Shown here: positions 31,021 to 42,214 of the stretch, in pieces
How the letters are laid out: each line of letters begins with the position of its first letter
Position numbering within the stretch: the stretch's first letter is position 1
Assembly (NCBI GenBank): GCA_963989245.1
Contig: OZ022352.1
Location: forward strand, 14,120,604-14,184,603
Direction of reading: 5' to 3'
Length of the DNA stretch: 64,000 nt
Origin: Nansenia antarctica
Lineage: Eukaryota; Chordata; Actinopteri; Argentiniformes; Microstomatidae
Translations under genes and position numbers: made by a program
The notes under the pieces: generated by a model
Seen by the model: the letters and a program-made list of their open reading frames with translations, nothing else
The model's database searches: none
Told to the model about the DNA's origin: nothing

Positions 31021-31424
31021 GTCACCATGCCTAGGCTTGCTGCGTAGTGTTTTGCACGGCAAACAATAAAAAAAAAATCCAGATTTACGATTTTCTTTAC
31101 TTCCCCAAAAAGCAAAGGACAGTAAAAGAAGAGATCTGTGGCTTCAGGCCATCCGCAGAGAGGATGAAGGTGGTCAGCAGTGGGACCCTTCCAGTCAATA
31201 CGTGTATGTCTGTGGCAAACACTTCATCACAGGTTAGTTAATGATGTTAAATGAAGTCAACAGTTATAATGTTAAAAGTCAAAGTAGTGAATGTTGATGC
31301 TGCATTGAAAGGGAAATATATAACATATATACTGTATATAGGGAATATAAAACAAACTGAAAAGCCAAGGAAATCCCAATGTAATGTTAAAGCTTGTAGC
31401 TTGTAGCTTTAGCCTGTAGCTAGG

Positions 31425-31612
31425 TTTACAATGGCCTCTCATTCACACATAAATGGCGGCAAGCTACCCATGCAAGGCACCTGCCCGCTCATTGGGAGCA
31501 ATTTGGGGTTTAGTGTCTTGCCCAAGGACACCTCGACATGTGGCCATGTAGGGTTCAAATTGCCGATCTGCTGACCTTGCGATCAGACGCCGGCTCTACC
31601 AATACATGGTAA
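31425..31612 (-). mobile_element. tRNA-derived SINE, partial
   Basis: Related to 9943-10200: it shares ttagtgtcttgcccaaggac and the motif gatctgctgaccttgcgatc. The BEL element inserted just beyond its head; head-like sequence resumes at 40165-40230. Confidence 0.75.
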
Positions 31613-31620
31613 AGGGCGGG

Positions 31621-32770
31621 TGTAACCAGGGAGTAGCTAAAAGGACTGTAGAATTTAGGAAGGGCTGGTTATCTAACTAACTCTGAGCTAAATAGGCAGT
31701 GTAGGAGGATACAGGCAGGGGGCGCCAGCAACCCTTTAGACTAGCAGTACTATCGTTAGCATTAGCATTAGCATTAGCATTAGCATTAACATTAGCTAAC
31801 AGACGACTAAACACACAGCAACGGTATCCCATATGAACAAACACATTTATTTACACAACTGATATATACATCCCCATATAGATATACTCCCTCCCCGCCG
31901 GCCACACACACACTCAATCACTCACTCACAGTACCTAGCCTGGAAAAGGCTTAGAGTCCCGGACTGAAAGGAGCGCGTTGAGGCCTGGTTGGAGCTCGCA
32001 TGTGCTTCGAGGAAGGCAGCAGACAAAGGGGGGGGGTGACGTAGCAACTCGAAGGGAAAGGGGCTTCTTCGTGGTCCACGACGAGGTGTGAATGGCTCAG
32101 GTCCGGTGGTCCACGGTCGGTCGCAATCCACCTCGTGAAGGCGACGGCTTTGTCCAGCTTGGGTCTCGCTTGGTCCAACGTTAGCAGCCGGCGGCTGGCA
32201 AGGCTGGCTAACGGGGACACAGCTAAACTGGGTGGCGCTGCTAACCCACTAAACTCCGAACTCCCGCGGTGATGCGGGCAGCCAGTGATTCACCACCAAC
32301 AGTCTATGCCAAAGGCAGGTCTCCTCCGACACTCAGAGTCTCCCGTTCTCCTTGTGGACTGTTGAGAGATGTTGAATGGCTGCTGTAAGGTTTGCCCTCG
32401 GTCACTGTGGTAAACTCAATAATCACTCTTCAGGTCTTCAGCTTCAGCACGGTGTGCGTTTTACTGACTCCGCCATCTTAGATCGACTTCTCGTTTTCTC
32501 TGCTTCTTCTCACTCTCGTTACTCTCATCACTCTCCGACCACAGACCACTTCCGTCGCTATATATACACCACCGAACCTAGCATCCGGGTCACGGACACA
32601 CCCCGGATATACCACGTCATTAAACATATACATAAACATTACAATAAAAATACATACACCTTCATGAAACGTACAGGAATAGTATAGAAAATAATAAAGG
32701 AAATAACAGGGGCAAAATAGGGCTGATTCGGGGAAACTAAACTGGCTCTAAATTGTGGGCCTTCATAACA
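31621..32770 (-). repeat. BEL 3' LTR
   Basis: Plus strand TGTAACC to CATAACA, with gcatta repeats at about 31756-31785. The minus-strand sequence before it, CATGGGGCGGC, is the likely polypurine tract. Confidence 0.93.
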
Positions 32771-32797
32771 GCCGCCCCATGAAACCCTCGGTTTCAT

Positions 32798-35700
32798 TTA
32801 ACTAGGGAAGGCACACTGGCTAGGCTGCTCCAGCAGCGTGAGGTAGGAGGTGATAGTGTCCTTCGTAATTTGAGGGAGCTCAATCAGGCGTGCCACAGGT
32901 CGGGTGTAAGTGCGACCACCAACGTCCACGATGGCCGTCCGCACCCTTCCATCCGGACCCGGCAGGACCTTGGTCACTCTGCCCGTCTGCCAGGCGGCGC
33001 GTGGAAGGGACTGGTCGATCACCAGTACCACGGCACCTTCGGACAAGTTGTCTCTCTCCCTCGTCCACTTCTGCCTGACTTGCAGGGTCGGCAGGTAGTG
33101 CAGTATGAACTGCCTCCAAAACTGGTCCGCGAGCACCTGGCTGTGCCTCCACCATCTTCTTCCGGTGAGCTCTGCAGGGTCGTAGACTACCTGAGGCAGT
33201 GCAGAGTCTCGCCGCCCCATCAGCAAGAAGTTGGGCGTAATGGGATCCAGATCTGCTACATCACTGGAGGTATAGCCTAGGGGCCGGGAGTTCAAGATGC
33301 CCTCAATCTCTGCTAGTACAGTCTCGAGCACCTCATCGGTAGGCACCTTCTGTCCGAGAATGGTACGTAGGACGTTCTTTACCGAGCGAATCTCCCGCTC
33401 CCAGGCTCCCCCGAAGTGTGGAGCATTTGGGGGGTTGAACTCAAACTTCACTTGCTGGGAGGCGAGTCTGTCACGGGCCTCCTCAGTCATCGCAGCGTAG
33501 CTCGCCCTCAGCTCGGCCTCACCACCGACGAAGTTGGTGCCTCTGTCCGACCGGAGGGTCTTAGGGGTCCCTCGCCTGGAGGTGAACCTCTTGAAGGACA
33601 TGAGGAAGCTGTCGCTTGTGAGCTGGTGCAGAACTTCAAGGTGCATTGCTCTCGTCGTCAGGCACGTGTAGATGATGCCCCACCGCTTTTCGGAGGCTCG
33701 CCGGTTTCGGACTAGGAGTGGCCCGAAACAGTCGACCCCAGTAGAGTGGAACGGAGCCTGTCTCAGTCGCAGCCGGTCCTCGGGCAGATCGGACATCATG
33801 GGCTGCGGCGGCGTGGCTCGCCACCTCTGGCAGTCCGAGCAGGACCTTTGATATCTCCGTACCGCCTCCCGTCCATGGAGTATCCAGAATCTCCGTCGTA
33901 CCTCCGCGAAGACACGCTCTCCACCCGCGTGCTGCACTTTGTCATCATGGTGCTTGATGACCAATCTGGTGACCTGATGCTTAGTGGGAAGCACGATGGG
34001 ATGCTTCGTGTCTAGGTCTAGATCTTGAGCGCGGCGCAGTCTGCCACCCACGCGAATGAGAACACCGTCGAGCTCTGGAGCTAAGCCGCGGAGTCTACTG
34101 TCCGAGGGGATCGGCTTCCCTTTCTCGAGACACTCCAGCTCTCGGGAGAAGGCATCCTGTTGGGCACTCTGCAGCACCAGGAGCTCCGCCGCGGTGTAAT
34201 CTTCGGCGCTGAGTGTAGTATCTAGGGGTAGACCGGCCTTGGAGCAGAACATCCTCTTCTGCAGCTCTTCGAGCGTCTCACACTCCTCTCCCGGAGTAGT
34301 CTCAGGGTCTACGACCTGGGTGACTCCGCAGAACAACGTCTTACGCAGCTCTGTGTCCTCTCTGTCTTCTGCTAACGCCGGCGCGGCTGGCCACTCTGAC
34401 TCCCGCTCCTGTAGGAAGTCTGGTCCCGTGTGATACAGGTGGGGCTCAGCCAGATCCTGGAGAGTTGCCCCTCTCGTGATGACGTCAGCAGGGTTCCTCT
34501 TGGTGTCTACATAACGCCAGCAGTTCACCTCAGTCAACTCCAGAATCTCTGCGACTCGGGTGCCCACGAACACCTTATACCGACATGAGCTGGACTTCAA
34601 CCACTGGAGGACGGTAGTTGAGTCTGACCACATGGTGACGCTCATCAGAGGTAGCTGGAGCTCGTCGAGCAGGAACCTTCCCAGTTGCGCGCCGTTCAGG
34701 GCAGCACACAGCTCCAGTCTTGGGATGGACTGTTGCTTTTTCGGCGCCACTCGGGAGCGTGCCAGGACAAACGAGACGTGGACTTCACCTCCAAGCTCTG
34801 CCGCTCTGACGTATGCCACGGACCCGTACGCCATCTCCGAGGCGTCGCAGAATACATGTAGCGTGATGACACTCCTCTCTAGGTCCGTGGAGGGAGGGAA
34901 GTAGCTCCGCTGCAGCTTGATGTGCTGGAGAGTGGGAAGTTCCTGCTCCCAGGCCTTCCACTTCTCTTCTAGGTGACGAGGCAGAGGATCGTCCCATCCT
35001 CGTTCTTGGGCCCACAGCTCCCGGACAAGTACCTTGGCCATCGTCGTGAAGGGAGCGATATATCCCAGTGGGTCGTACTGGCTCGCTAGAGTGCTGTATA
35101 TCGTTCTCATCGTGACGCGTTGGGGCTTGGCAGGCTTATTGCGATAGCGTAGGGTGTCGGTCTGGAACTGCCAGATAAGTCCGAGCGTCATCTCCTGAGC
35201 ATCATCTGGTGAGTGAGAGACCCAAGCCTCGCTGCTGGTCGAGGTGGCCTCCTTCGGGAGGTCTCTGATGACTTGCGGGTCGTTGCTGGCCCACTGGCAG
35301 ATCTCAAATCCACCCTCCTGGAGATGAGCACGCAGGTCCTGGACTAGCTGACGGGCTTCCGTGGCTGTCTTCGAACTGTGGAGGCAGTTGTCCACGTAAA
35401 AGCTCTTATGGACGGCGTCAAACACTCCAGGAGGTGCCGTCTCCTGCGCGGCGTGAGTCTGTAGCGCATAGGTGGCGCAACAGGGGCTGCAGGTTGTCCC
35501 GAAGGGTAGCACCTCCCACTGGTAGATAGAGGGGTCGGGGTCGCTCGGGTCCTCTCTCCAGAGAAACCTCATGAGTGGCTTGTCTTCCTCCAACATCCTG
35601 ACCTGGTGAAACATTCGCTTAATGTCACCACTGACTGCGATCGGCTGCTGACGGAATCGCACCAGAACTCCCAAGAGGGCTGGGGTCAAGGTTGGACCAG

Positions 35701-38700
35701 GGAGAAGATAGTGGTTGAGGTTGAGCTTCCCCACCTGGTAGCTACAGTTGAAGACCACTCGGTTCTTCCCGTTGTGGTGAACATTGTGGTGCGGGAGGTA
35801 CCAAGACTCGGCACTCTGGTTCGCCTCGGCTGGCTCAAGCTTCTTCACCAGACCGGACTCCGTCAGTTTCTTCATCTCTGCTCTGTAAGAAGCAGCAAGG
35901 ACCTCGTCCTTCCTCATACGCTTCTCAGTGCTGGTCAGACACTGTAGGACGGTTCGAGGGGATACTCGAAACTCTGGCATGAGTTCTCTTCGGAGTAGTG
36001 GTGTGACGTATCTCTTCACGCCCTGGACTTCGATACGCACTGTCTTTGCTTTAAGGAGGTCTATGGCGTAGAAGTCCTCCTTTGACCGTACGTAGAGCTT
36101 CTCATTCTTGTAGGGCGCAACGTCTAGCGTCCACAGCTTCTGGACGTTGTCTAGTAGCGCCGCATTCATGGAGTCCACACTGGTGTGAAGGCAGTTGATG
36201 GTCTGCACTTCTTCGGTGCGGACATGGAGGGATGACGTAGCTCTCCCGTCTCTATCTCTCCACTCGGTAGCGCCTTGGAGGGCCCACCCAAGCGCAGTCT
36301 TAACAGCCATCGGGCAGCCTCGTGGTCCTCTCAGCGGAGGACGGAGCGACACGATCAGTGCAGCGTTGTCCGAGCCGATGAGAAGGGTTGGCTCCGCTCC
36401 TTCTATCGGATGTAGGTCTACTCGCCGTAGGTGGGAATATCTTGCGCGTAATCTCTCCAGGGGGTAGTCGTAGCGGGAGAGCGCTAGCTGATCTGCGGTG
36501 AAGACATTCTGAAGCCGATATCTATCCGACGGCCGCCCCGCCGGGGAGATAGAGAAGTTGATTCTCGCCCCGGTGACCTCTTTAAGGTCGCGACGTATCG
36601 TGCGCAGAGTCAGCTTCTCCTCAGTCCCGTGGAGCCCCAACTGGCGCACTGCCTCCTGGAGGAGGATGGTCCGTTCCGACCCGTCGTCTAGAACGGCGTA
36701 CGTGTCGTACACAGCGTTGTTGTGGTGCAGTCGGACCTTCACCACCTTCAGTAGGACCTTGGAGCCGCTGCTCTGGGTTGGGTCTAGATAGTAGACAGGT
36801 GTTTCCTCTTCCGGTGCGCTACCGGACCTAGGGCTTCTGGTGCCCTCCGTGGACCTGGCGAGGGAGACCTCGTGTAGGATGTTGAGGTGGACCTCCTCAC
36901 AGCGGTTGCACTTTCTCCTCAAGGTGCAGTTCTTAGCCAGATGGTCGCGCCCACAGTTCCAGCACCTCTTGTTCTCCTCGAGCCACCTCTGCTTGGCCTC
37001 GGTACTCAGGTTGTTGAAGTCACTGCACTCATTGAACCAGTGCTCGCTGGTGCAGTACGGACATGGCGGTGGACCTCTCCGTCCCTTTTGAGGGGGTTGA
37101 GAGGAATCCTTTCCCTCAGGTCGGGCTTTCCTCTCTCTCCGAGGCTCCTCCTCCGTGTGCAGCACTCCTACTGGGCGTCCTCTGTTCGAGCTCGGCCTGT
37201 CCCAGCGGTCTCCCTTCTCCCTCTCCTTCTTCGGCTCAGCGTAACCCATGGCGTCTACGTTGGTGTCATGCACTTCCTCCAGTAGGAACTCCGCGAAGGC
37301 AGCCATGCTCAGACCCAACTTCCCGGGGTTACGAACGCGCTGCTGTCGCCGGAACCTCTCCTGCCGGAAGCGTGGGATCTTGCGGAGCAGCCGCTCTACG
37401 TTGGAGGTGCTGTTGATCTCGCTGGCGCCAGCTGGGCCCTGCGTCTTCAGCATTCCAACCAAGGTGTGCACGCGGAGCGCGAAGTCATCCAGCGCCCGTT
37501 CATCCTTGATGGGGGCCTGCTGTTCGAGGGCTTGCAGTTCAGCAAGGGCGTGGTTCCAGGGACGACCGTAGCGGGCATCCAAGTCGGCGAGCGCTCTGGT
37601 GTAAGGTGTCGGTGCGGAGGCATGGGCCAGAACCATGTTGTGGGCTCTGGGGTTCCTCACATGCTGAAGGAGAATCGCATATTTGTAGGACTCTGAGCAG
37701 GAGTCGTCCAAGAGCGTGTCTAGGCAGATGCGTAGTTCCACATACTGGCTCCTGTCCTCGTCCTTGAAGAAGGGGAACTTGGGTCCCTCCACCTGGGGAA
37801 ACATCCTGTAGTGGATGATCGGGGCTGGAGTGACGGTCTGGGTGTCCGGCCTGCATGCATTTTGGTTCCCTGGAGGACCTAGGGGTGTGCTACGCTCTTG
37901 GTGAATGGCTCCCCTCCCGGGCAGCGACGCTGGCTCCCTCTGGGCCGCGTAACGGTCGGGTCCCTGGTCCTCTTCCTTCCAGGTGGTCAGCTGGGCCTGT
38001 AGTTGGACAGTCATGGCGGGGGTCATGGAGCCATCGGCGGGGGGTTCAGGAGATGGCACTCGAGAGGGCCGTGCGGATGATGCTCTGGAGCTACGGGCCG
38101 ACGGAGCTCTGCGGATGCACACGTCGCGCATGGTCTGCATCACTTCCTCCATCTTCTCCGCGTGCAGTTGCTCTCTCGCCATCTGCCTCTCCGCCGCGCG
38201 TTCCGCCCCCTCCATCTGGAGGCGCTCGCGCTCGAAATGGATGCGTTCCCTCTCTAACGCCTCCTGGCGCTGTCTCTCCGCCGCACGTTCCGCTCCGTTC
38301 ATCTGGAGGCGTTCACGTTCTAGCGCCTCCTGGCGCTGCCTCTCCGCCGCGCGTTCCGCCCCCTCCATCTGCCTCTCCGCCGCGCGTTCCGCCCCCTCCA
38401 TCTGGAGGCGTTCACGCTCGAACTGGAGGCGTTCCCGCTCTAACGCCATCTCGGCCTGTTGGCGCATACATTCTGACAGCGCGGCACTACTCCCTCTGGA
38501 GTGCATGCTATCCGCCCCAGAGGCAGAACTGCCCACGGAAACCCTGGACCGGGAGGAAGCCACTGAACGGCAGGAGCTAGGTCTCGAGCGCGCCGTACTG
38601 GGAGGCAGATCGTTAAGGCTGAGGCCCTCCCTCTTCCGCCCGCAGGCGCTGTCGGACCGGGCCTCTCCTTCCTGCTCTTCCGTTTCTACGGCAAAACCCT

Positions 38701-38980
38701 GCTGTTCTGCCATCTCATCCTCAGGCTGGTGCTCTTTGATGGCTGTCTCGGTGCTAGCCAACCGCGCGCCGGCGTACACCTCGGCCTCTCCGACCACTGT
38801 ATCCCGTGGAGTGCGCTCCTCACTACCACTCAGTGAGCTTTCGAGCTCAAGCTCATACTCTTGTAACCTCGGAGGCAACCGCGGGACTCTCTGTGGTCGT
38901 GGCTCTGGCTCAGGGGGCGGAGAAGGGGGGGTAACTGTCTTGTCTGGTTGGCTGCGCTCAGCCATGCTATCACTACACAA
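32798..38980 (-). CDS. BEL/Pao gag-pol polyprotein, 2060 residues
   Basis: A single frame without stops. The N-terminal part has ERERLQMEGAERAAERQ-type coiled-coil repeats (about residue 175-290) and a BEL Gag region (VEGPKFPFFKDEDRSQYVEL onward, about 395-560). Zinc knuckles follow at about 640-700 (CPYCTSEHWFNEC, CWNCGRDHLAKNC). The protease shows YAVLDDGSERTIL (about 768), where D-S/T-G is usual and DDGS is seen. RT (about 1040-1250) has RVVFNCSYQ, SGDIKRMFHQV and FYVDNCL, so the catalytic box is YVDN rather than YVDD. RNase H follows (FCDASEMAYGSVAYV, about 1378), then the integrase zinc region (CSDCQRW) and core with D, D and E in GVDCFGP, RSDRGTNF and GGAWEREI (about 1748-1860). The C-terminus carries the BEL-type tail (VLVIDQSLPRAAWQTGRV). 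Confidence 0.95.
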   Translation of the reverse strand: MCSDSMAERSQPDKTVTPPSPPPEPEPRPQRVPRLPPRLQEYELELESSLSGSEERTPRDTVVGEAEVYAGARLASTETAIKEHQPEDEMAEQQGFAVETEEQEGEARSDSACGRKREGLSLNDLPPSTARSRPSSCRSVASSRSRVSVGSSASGADSMHSRGSSAALSECMRQQAEMALERERLQFERERLQMEGAERAAERQMEGAERAAERQRQEALERERLQMNGAERAAERQRQEALERERIHFERERLQMEGAERAAERQMAREQLHAEKMEEVMQTMRDVCIRRAPSARSSRASSARPSRVPSPEPPADGSMTPAMTVQLQAQLTTWKEEDQGPDRYAAQREPASLPGRGAIHQERSTPLGPPGNQNACRPDTQTVTPAPIIHYRMFPQVEGPKFPFFKDEDRSQYVELRICLDTLLDDSCSESYKYAILLQHVRNPRAHNMVLAHASAPTPYTRALADLDARYGRPWNHALAELQALEQQAPIKDERALDDFALRVHTLVGMLKTQGPAGASEINSTSNVERLLRKIPRFRQERFRRQQRVRNPGKLGLSMAAFAEFLLEEVHDTNVDAMGYAEPKKEREKGDRWDRPSSNRGRPVGVLHTEEEPRRERKARPEGKDSSQPPQKGRRGPPPCPYCTSEHWFNECSDFNNLSTEAKQRWLEENKRCWNCGRDHLAKNCTLRRKCNRCEEVHLNILHEVSLARSTEGTRSPRSGSAPEEETPVYYLDPTQSSGSKVLLKVVKVRLHHNNAVYDTYAVLDDGSERTILLQEAVRQLGLHGTEEKLTLRTIRRDLKEVTGARINFSISPAGRPSDRYRLQNVFTADQLALSRYDYPLERLRARYSHLRRVDLHPIEGAEPTLLIGSDNAALIVSLRPPLRGPRGCPMAVKTALGWALQGATEWRDRDGRATSSLHVRTEEVQTINCLHTSVDSMNAALLDNVQKLWTLDVAPYKNEKLYVRSKEDFYAIDLLKAKTVRIEVQGVKRYVTPLLRRELMPEFRVSPRTVLQCLTSTEKRMRKDEVLAASYRAEMKKLTESGLVKKLEPAEANQSAESWYLPHHNVHHNGKNRVVFNCSYQVGKLNLNHYLLPGPTLTPALLGVLVRFRQQPIAVSGDIKRMFHQVRMLEEDKPLMRFLWREDPSDPDPSIYQWEVLPFGTTCSPCCATYALQTHAAQETAPPGVFDAVHKSFYVDNCLHSSKTATEARQLVQDLRAHLQEGGFEICQWASNDPQVIRDLPKEATSTSSEAWVSHSPDDAQEMTLGLIWQFQTDTLRYRNKPAKPQRVTMRTIYSTLASQYDPLGYIAPFTTMAKVLVRELWAQERGWDDPLPRHLEEKWKAWEQELPTLQHIKLQRSYFPPSTDLERSVITLHVFCDASEMAYGSVAYVRAAELGGEVHVSFVLARSRVAPKKQQSIPRLELCAALNGAQLGRFLLDELQLPLMSVTMWSDSTTVLQWLKSSSCRYKVFVGTRVAEILELTEVNCWRYVDTKRNPADVITRGATLQDLAEPHLYHTGPDFLQERESEWPAAPALAEDREDTELRKTLFCGVTQVVDPETTPGEECETLEELQKRMFCSKAGLPLDTTLSAEDYTAAELLVLQSAQQDAFSRELECLEKGKPIPSDSRLRGLAPELDGVLIRVGGRLRRAQDLDLDTKHPIVLPTKHQVTRLVIKHHDDKVQHAGGERVFAEVRRRFWILHGREAVRRYQRSCSDCQRWRATPPQPMMSDLPEDRLRLRQAPFHSTGVDCFGPLLVRNRRASEKRWGIIYTCLTTRAMHLEVLHQLTSDSFLMSFKRFTSRRGTPKTLRSDRGTNFVGGEAELRASYAAMTEEARDRLASQQVKFEFNPPNAPHFGGAWEREIRSVKNVLRTILGQKVPTDEVLETVLAEIEGILNSRPLGYTSSDVADLDPITPNFLLMGRRDSALPQVVYDPAELTGRRWWRHSQVLADQFWRQFILHYLPTLQVRQKWTRERDNLSEGAVVLVIDQSLPRAAWQTGRVTKVLPGPDGRVRTAIVDVGGRTYTRPVARLIELPQITKDTITSYLTLLEQPSQCAFPS

Positions 38981-39003
38981 CCTATCCGGCTCGAAGGACC
39001 AAT
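38980..39003 (-). promoter_or_regulatory. BEL primer-binding site, tRNA-Tyr
   Basis: The plus strand reads ccggctcgaaggacca two bases from the LTR, equal to the 3' end of vertebrate tRNA-Tyr with CCA. Confidence 0.85.
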
Positions 39004-40159
39004 TGTAACCAGGGAGTAGCTAAAAGGACTGTAGAATTTAGGAAGGGCTGGTTATCTAACTAACTCTGAGCTAAATAGGCAGTGTAGGAGGATACAGGCA
39101 GGGGGCGCCAGCAACCCTTTAGACTAGCAGTACTATCGTTAGCATTAGCATTAGCATTAGCATTAGCATTAGCATTAACATTAGCTAACAGACGACTAAA
39201 CACACAGCAACGGTATCCCATATGAACAAACACATTTATTTACACAACTGATATATACATCCCCATATAGATATACTCCCTCCCCGCCGGCCACACACAC
39301 ACTCAATCACTCACTCACAGTACCTAGCCTGGAAAAGGCTTAGAGTCCCGGACTGAAAGGAGCGCGTTGAGGCCTGGTTGGAGCTCGCATGTGCTTCGAG
39401 GAAGGCAGCAGACAAAGGGGGGGGGTGACGTAGCAACTCGAAGGGAAAGGGGCTTCTTCGTGGTCCACGACGAGGTGTGAATGGCTCAGGTCCGGTGGTC
39501 CACGGTCGGTCGCAATCCACCTCGTGAAGGCGACGGCTTTGTCCAGCTTGGGTCTCGCTTGGTCCAACGTTAGCAGCCGGCGGCTGGCAAGGCTGGCTAA
39601 CGGGGACACAGCTAAACTGGGTGGCGCTGCTAACCCACTAAACTCCGAACTCCCGCGGTGATGCGGGCAGCCAGTGATTCACCACCAACAGTCTATGCCA
39701 AAGGCAGGTCTCCTCCGACACTCAGAGTCTCCCGTTCTCCTTGTGGACTGTTGAGAGATGTTGAATGGCTGCTGTAAGGTTTGCCCTCGGTCACTGTGGT
39801 AAACTCAATAATCACTCTTCAGGTCTTCAGCTTCAGCACGGTGTGCGTTTTACTGACTCCGCCATCTTAGATCGACTTCTCGTTTTCTCTGCTTCTTCTC
39901 ACTCTCGTTACTCTCATCACTCTCCGACCACAGACCACTTCCGTCGCTATATATACACCACCGAACCTAGCATCCGGGTCACGGACACACCCCGGATATA
40001 CCACGTCATTAAACATATACATAAACATTACAATAAAAATACATACACCTTCATGAAACGTACAGGAATAGTATAGAAAATAATAAAGGAAATAACAGGG
40101 GCAAAATAGGGCTGATTCGGGGAAACTAAACTGGCTCTAAATTGTGGGCCTTCATAACA
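39004..40159 (-). repeat. BEL 5' LTR
   Basis: As 31621-32770 but with one more gcatta unit near 39140-39180. Confidence 0.93.
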
Positions 40160-40164
40160 GCGGG

Positions 40165-40235
40165 TGTGGTGCAGGAGGTAGAGAACCCCACATGGCCACA
40201 TGTGGAGGTGTCCTTGGGATCACCATGACATTAAT
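40165..40235 (+). mobile_element. SINE head fragment
   Basis: tgtggtgcaggaggtagaga followed by acatggccacatgtggaggt and gtccttggg. This is the same SINE family as 31425-31612, lying on the other side of the BEL insertion. Confidence 0.5.
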
Positions 40236-41899
40236 GTCATGATAATAAAACTATAGGGAATCGAATCGTCATGGATTAAATTAACCCATACATGTAATTG
40301 ATTACGGTAATTGTAATCCAGAATTAGAATTGGTGACTATTGAGTGAAGTATCAGCTGGCATACTTAATGACTACATTTGATGAGTGCATTTAATCAAAG
40401 CTGTATAAAGTTCTTTTGAATGAGTATCTGCATTTGGCTTACACTTACTCTACTGGTTTCAGGATTCCATGTGAATGATTGTAGTCATCCGGATTATGTC
40501 CCATCTATTTTTCCACATCGGCAGCAATTGACACAAGGCAGAGTTAAATTACGGCGCTACAAAAATGCCAGGAAGAGAGAGGCTGGTGATGATGGGAAGG
40601 TCCTGTCAGCCAAAAGAAAACAAAGGTCACCTTCAGAAGAAGAACCTCTCACTGAGCCCACTGAAGAACCTCTCACTGAGCCTACTGAACAACCTCTCAA
40701 TGAGCCTACTGAACAACCTCTCACTGAGCCTACTGAACAACCTCTCACTGAGGACGGTACACTGAGCAACAGGCCAGTTTCGCACAGGGAGCAGGTTGCT
40801 ATTGCCATAGAGGTAGCCAATCTCAGGAGAGAGAGAGATGAGGCCAGAAGAGAACGTGATGCTGCATTGCAGCGATTGTCTGTGAATGCTGTTCGAGGCA
40901 ACAACAGTGCATGCAGGGCCATGACTGGGCTTGACTGGGCAGTGTTTGACTGTCTACATCGCTACCTTCTTCAGTTTATCAAGTCACCACCTAAGGTTTT
41001 TCGATTGTCGACCAACTACCAGCTTTTCCTCTGTTTGCTCAAGCTACGCCAGAATCCGTCTATTGCTTTGCTGAGCCAAATACTGGACCAACGACAGTCT
41101 ACCATCCGCCACATATTCCAACGTTGGCTGAATCTTCTGTATGCAAAGATCACCTTCCTCATTCACTGGCCTGACAGGGATTGCATCAGACAAACCATAC
41201 CACCAACGATAAAGGCCAAATTTCCTCGCCTCACATCAATCATTGATTGTTTTGAAATCAGAATTGTACATCCAAAGGGGCTTAAAGCCAGGTAAAGACA
41301 CCAAAAAATATGTAATTCATGATTACTTGGCCAGGTAACTTCTGAATGCTAACCATGCTTTGTTTTTTCCACAGGGCCAAATCTTACTCCAGCTATAAGA
41401 AGTGGACTACGGTAAAATATTTGATTGCGTGTAGTCCTGCAGGCAGCATCACCTTCTTGTCCAAAGGCTGGGGTGGAAGAGCATCCGATGTTAAGATAGT
41501 GAGGGAATCTGGCTTCATTTCACCACTGTACCACCATCCTGGGGACCAGGTAATGTAGAACTCTACATACTGTATACTATACTGTAACAGTTCATCACAT
41601 ACACACATTTTTTTGTACTCATTATGTACAGGTGTAAATTAGTGTTTCACCACAAACATTAAAAGCAATAGACTTACTCTATTCAATCGCATTCCTTGTT
41701 TCAGATCTTGGCTGACCGGGGTTTTACGCTTAAAGATGACTTTGGCCTGCTTGGTGCCAGTCTCCTAACACCAGCCTTCACTCAGGGCAGGAAACAACTT
41801 CCAGGCAAAGACGTGGAAGAGTCCAGAAGAAGATCCAAAGTTCGGATTCATATTGGCAAGTATATATATTTATTTATAAATTATTAACAATTTCATTGA

Positions 41900-42210
41900 A
41901 ACTCCTGCCAATATTCAACAACACAGCACAACGTATGACTGTAGCCATATGTATAACAGTGCTATGACAAATACTGAGAACATGGGTAAAGTTATGAGAA
42001 GTTTTTCCTAAAAAGATTATCAAAAGACTTATTGGGGATCACGTGGGCTGGCAATGGAGTAGGACGTGTTTCGCTTGAGCTCCCGTCGGACTTCTGTTTT
42101 ATTTAAGTTAATAAGCGTTTTACTATATACATATGGATCCATCAACATTTTTACATACACAATGGATGTGGATGGGCATACAGAAAATCCTACAAAAACC
42201 ACCATAACCC
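41900..42210. other. nothing recognised
   Basis: Follows the last visible THAP-DDE exon. The expected final exon carrying the catalytic E was looked for here and not seen. Confidence 0.3.
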
Positions 42211-42214
42211 GCAG

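Larger units (their letters stand above)
31621..40159 (-). mobile_element. BEL/Pao LTR retrotransposon, intact
   Basis: LTRs are 31621-32770 (1150 bases) and 39004-40159 (1156 bases). By eye they differ only in one extra gcatta unit. The target duplication is GCGGG (31616-31620, 40160-40164). One uninterrupted gag-pol frame lies between them on the minus strand. The near-identical LTRs and open frame make this the youngest intact element in the window. Confidence 0.95.
31027..41859 (+). pseudogene. THAP plus DDE (Tnp_4 type) transposase gene, split by a BEL element
   Basis: Exon 1 (31027-31232) is a THAP zinc-finger exon: FARQT and FPKKQR, then RRDLWLQAIRRED and VYVCGKHFITG before the donor cacag/gttag. 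It has an early TAG and two frame changes, so the THAP part is dead. Exon 2 (40463-41291) continues in phase as FHVNDCSHPDYVPSIF, a typical THAP end, then five 24-base repeats encoding PLTEPTE(E/Q), a charged coil (RRERDEARRERDA), a helix-turn-helix region and IIDCFEIRI with a first catalytic D. Exons 3 (41375-41549, GGRASDVKIV with the second D) and 4 (41705-41859, ILADRGF to RSKVRIHI) follow. The final E exon is not found. Fusions of THAP and DDE_Tnp_4 occur in Harbinger/ISL2EU-type transposons. The 8.5-kb BEL element lies in intron 1. Confidence 0.75.

Noticed and set aside
31047..31241. 64-codon open frame as an independent small gene
   Set aside because: It overlaps the frameshifted THAP exon and shares only FPKKQR with the expected protein.
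37855..39008. Plus-strand frames of 241 and 341 codons opposite the BEL gag
   Set aside because: Shadows of the GC-rich coiled-coil repeats of the BEL gag-pol frame; no domain recognised.
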